From Rotaria sordida (lineage: Eukaryota; Rotifera; Eurotatoria; Philodinida; Philodinidae): a stretch of DNA of 64,000 nt. The notes under the pieces were generated by a model. The model was not told where the DNA came from. It saw only the letters and a program-made list of their open reading frames with translations, and did no database searches. Location of the stretch: assembly GCA_905250125.1 (NCBI GenBank), contig CAJNOL010001111.1:16496-80495 (forward strand), read 5' to 3'. Shown here piece after piece: positions 45,634 through 64,000 of the stretch. Numbering within the stretch: position 1 is the first letter of the stretch; every line of letters begins with the position of its first letter. A program made the translations under genes and the position numbers.

Positions 45634-45951
45634 ATTCAATTTTGATAGAGAACGTTTATCTAAAAATAAAATAAATGATTGTTTACTAGTACAGAAAATG
45701 CAATAAAAATATTTATTCATATACACATTTTACAATGATTTAGTTTTTGATTTACGGATACCTAAAAAAAGTGTTATACAAATTTCAATATTCATGTGTA
45801 TTCGTTAAAATGAATTCATAGATCAATAGAAAAATAAAATAAAAAAAAAAAGATTTTCATTGATAAATATCGCAGTTTAAAATTAATACATAACGATATC
45901 TGATAAATAAAACTCAATTACGAAAAATTATTCAAAAAATATGAATATAAA

Positions 45952-47922
45952 TTATTGAGCAATTGTAGGAAATGAAGTCATACGAAGTCGTGCTGCACCC
46001 ATTGGTATTAATGTAAGTATTTCATCAGGTTCTTGACTATGAACAGGTGATTGTGGTAATAATCCAATAACATTTTGACTATCTGCTTTCCATTCAAGAA
46101 TACGACGAGCTCGAACTTCAAGATTAAGTGGTACAGTATCCATTGTAAAAGGATTTTCACAACTATTTTTCTTTTTTTTTCGTTTAATTAACCATTCATT
46201 TGTATTTGTTGTAATTAAACCATAATTCCAATTTGATTTTGATATTACTTCAAATTCTGGCCAATCATCTGTACCACCAATACGATTATATTGTTCACTA
46301 ATACCTAATGAAAATGTTAAAGGACCATAAGATAATGAAACAGAATTACTATTTGATATCCAAGTTTTTATTCTTAATGATAATGGTAATGTTAATGATA
46401 AAACATCATTATTTATCCACAAACGATCAATAATAAGATATGAACCATTATTTGGTGTTATTTCATTAAATAAAATATTTCCATTTAATGAAAGTATTGG
46501 TGCTTGTTTACACCAATATGGTATACGTAAATAAAGTTTAAATTGTATTGATGTTGGTAATTGAAAACGAAATTGAATATTTCCATCAAATGGATAATCT
46601 GTTTCTTCAATAATTGTTACTTGTATACCATCATTTGGACCAACTAATGCTGTTACTTCACTTGATACATATAATGATGCACATAAACCACCATCATATG
46701 TTGCTAACCATGCTTCTTCAGCATAATATGGCCATCCCATTCCATGATTATGTGGACAACAACGATATTGATGAATACCTGGTTTATATGAAAGCATAGC
46801 AAAATTATTTTCAAATTGTTGTTGACTTTTAACTTGATCATCAAGTTGAATACAATTTGCACAAGTTATATAATGTGTAGTACGTGCGACAAATGGATCA
46901 AATGTAGCTGGAAATGTATTAAATGCTAATGTTTCACATCGATCACTCCATATACCATCACCTGTTATTCTTGTAAGAATTTCAAAACTATACATAAATT
47001 CAACAATACCACATGTTTCAAAACCTTGTCGAGGATCACCATAACCAACACGACAATTTTCATCACCAGCAAAACCTCCACCTGAGAATTGTCCATATTG
47101 ATTCATAACAATTTGATAATCATCATATGTTGCTTGAATAAAACGAGGATCAAATGGATTAACAACAAGTGAATATATTGCTGGTTCACGAAATCCTTGT
47201 GCAATATTAACATTATGCCATGTTGGTATACTTGTCAACCAATTAGCTGAATTTGAATGAATTTTTTTAATTAAATCAAGTAACCAATTTGTATCAGTTG
47301 TTCGATTATATAACCAAATAATTGTATCCATATTATCTGACCATCGTGTATAACTCCAACCACGAGAAAATACATCGATTGGTTGTTGATTAATAAATTG
47401 AAAATATTTTAAAAGAAATGGTATAACACGAACATCATTTGTATATTCGTAAAATGAACGAAAAGCATGTAATAATGGCATTGCTGGCCATAAATCAGGG
47501 CCACCTTCAAGTGATGTACGTAAAGCATTTGGACCAAACCATCCATCAGATTGTTGACTACTTAATATTCCATCAATCCAACGATATGCTAATGTTAAAA
47601 CATTTTGATCACCTGTTACAAAACCAAGATCAGCAAATCCTCGTAACCAATATGGTAATTCTTCCCAAGCTGATTTCGTTGGATCAACCCAACCACATTG
47701 TTCATAAACAAGATAATCAGATATTTCCCAAAGTTTACCATTTAAACCATTGATTTGTGATCTTAATTGACCAAGTAACCAACCTTGTGGTTCAATGGAA
47801 CCAGGTGGAAGTTTTTGAAATGGAACTGGTTGAAGTGGTGCTCGATTTGGATAATAATGACCAATTAGTGTATCATCCAATGATGATGATACTTCTACAC
47901 GACTAACAACTTGAACAGTCAT
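45952..47922 (-). CDS. GH127-family glycoside hydrolase (DUF1680, beta-L-arabinofuranosidase-like), intronless
   Basis: Uninterrupted frame of 656 codons from ATG 47922. The frame extends 20 codons upstream, but that part is the T-rich tract of an AG acceptor ending directly before this ATG. The family cleaves terminal beta-L-arabinofuranosyl or related residues with a Zn-bound catalytic Cys. Visible signature residues: Glu302-Thr-Cys304 (FETCGIVEF) and Cys388-Cys389 (YRCCPHNHG), which match the Zn ligands and Cys nucleophile of HypBA1-type enzymes; Glu288 may be the acid/base. An alpha/alpha-barrel region (WEELPYWLRGFADLG) and C-terminal beta domains follow. No signal peptide from this start. 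It is intronless among intron-rich genes and of a mostly bacterial/fungal/plant family, so horizontal origin is likely. Substrate is unverified. Confidence 0.85.
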   Translation of the reverse strand: MTVQVVSRVEVSSSLDDTLIGHYYPNRAPLQPVPFQKLPPGSIEPQGWLLGQLRSQINGLNGKLWEISDYLVYEQCGWVDPTKSAWEELPYWLRGFADLGFVTGDQNVLTLAYRWIDGILSSQQSDGWFGPNALRTSLEGGPDLWPAMPLLHAFRSFYEYTNDVRVIPFLLKYFQFINQQPIDVFSRGWSYTRWSDNMDTIIWLYNRTTDTNWLLDLIKKIHSNSANWLTSIPTWHNVNIAQGFREPAIYSLVVNPFDPRFIQATYDDYQIVMNQYGQFSGGGFAGDENCRVGYGDPRQGFETCGIVEFMYSFEILTRITGDGIWSDRCETLAFNTFPATFDPFVARTTHYITCANCIQLDDQVKSQQQFENNFAMLSYKPGIHQYRCCPHNHGMGWPYYAEEAWLATYDGGLCASLYVSSEVTALVGPNDGIQVTIIEETDYPFDGNIQFRFQLPTSIQFKLYLRIPYWCKQAPILSLNGNILFNEITPNNGSYLIIDRLWINNDVLSLTLPLSLRIKTWISNSNSVSLSYGPLTFSLGISEQYNRIGGTDDWPEFEVISKSNWNYGLITTNTNEWLIKRKKKKNSCENPFTMDTVPLNLEVRARRILEWKADSQNVIGLLPQSPVHSQEPDEILTLIPMGAARLRMTSFPTIAQ

Positions 47923-47924
47923 CT
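47923..47924 (-). promoter_or_regulatory. Putative trans-splice acceptor before the GH127-like gene
   Basis: The minus strand reads a run of T, GTCTTCAG, then ATG with no gap. It decides the start codon against the longer upstream frame. Confidence 0.5.
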
Positions 47925-48161
47925 GAAGACAAAAAAAAAAGAATATTCGAAATAGATGTTTGTTTTCAATATTTAAATACAATTTTTCTTAGTGTATTAT
48001 TTTTAAAGAAAAATAGCAATTGTTTTCTTGATTACACGAAAATACTCATTAAAAGATTCCAATATTTTATATCTATTTAAAAATCACAAAATTCTGAGCC
48101 AAAAGAAAAAAAATGAAACAAATAATATTTTTTATCGAAATAACCAAATATATCTTTCTTG

Positions 48162-48201
<40 letters not shown>

Positions 48202-48469
48202 GAAAACTACTAATTCCAAATTGTGTAAACAACCTCTGTACACCATCACAATAGAAGAAAAAACAAATTGAAAAAATTAACACATCGTTATATATATCAA
48301 AAGAAAAAGAATAAACAAGAAAACGATTAAATTTTGTTCACAACGAACATTGCACATGAAAATAAAGTAAAAAAAAAACAAAGAACCACTGGATCAATTG
48401 ACTAGTTAGATATATATATATATATGTATATACATCTCACTGTTAGTAAAAATATAGCACAAAAATGAA
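47925..48469. other. Intergenic between LYST stop and GH127-like gene
   Basis: AT-rich with TA microsatellites at about 48165-48195 and 48410-48430; no gene. Confidence 0.5.

Positions 48470-64000
<15,531 letters not shown>

Noticed and set aside
46614-47753. Plus-strand His/Asn-rich frames of 61-104 codons
   Set aside because: Antisense shadows of the GH127-like coding sequence.

Overview
The window is intron-rich, AT-rich (about 70% AT) animal nuclear DNA. GT-AG introns, mostly about 45-80 nt, split almost every conserved gene. The set of conserved genes (LYST, NDUFB4, RAMP4/SERP1, B4GALT, a mu-type GST), several start codons sitting just behind a pyrimidine tract plus AG (the signature of spliced-leader trans-splicing), tight same-strand gene runs, intronless bacterial-looking enzymes and plentiful R-S-E ADP-ribosyltransferases together suggest a bdelloid rotifer. 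That is inference from gene content; no marker gene proves it. A ~100-N scaffold gap lies at 38324-38422.

Layout. 1-1.7 kb (minus): the 5' part of a coiled-coil gene and the last exon of an FLRFamide (myosuppressin-like) neuropeptide precursor. 4-13.3 kb (minus): a four-gene, operon-like run in transcription order NDUFB4, amino-acid transporter, beta-1,4-galactosyltransferase, unknown Asp-rich protein; RAMP4 diverges from it on the plus strand at 13.6 kb. 14-30 kb: two tandem copies of a 6.5-8 kb unit, each carrying one ADP-ribosyltransferase gene (catalytic exons, Thr/Ser/Lys stalk exon, distant membrane-anchor exon), littered with foldback elements and one mariner-type transposon. 31.6 kb: an intronless DraG/ARH-type ADP-ribosylglycohydrolase. 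34-35 kb: a foldback element with tandem repeats. 35.7-39.4 kb (minus): a coiled-coil gene followed 30 bp later by an F-box/LRR gene; 39.6 kb (plus): a small CX9C protein. 42-48 kb (minus): GST, a gene fragment, a small gene with an in-frame TGA, and an intronless GH127-like hydrolase. 48.5-64 kb (minus): the last ~2,885 codons of a LYST orthologue, with an intron-containing tRNA-Leu(CAG) antisense in one intron.

The strongest lead is the 15-33 kb block. Two membrane-anchored ADP-ribosyltransferases (writers) lie next to an ADP-ribosyl hydrolase (eraser). Between the two transferase copies the catalytic exons differ far more (about 9-16%, nearly all amino-acid changing) than the intron between them (2 of 182 nt) or the 5' flank (about 1%). 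That pattern points to diversifying selection or exon-targeted conversion, as in arms-race or recognition genes.
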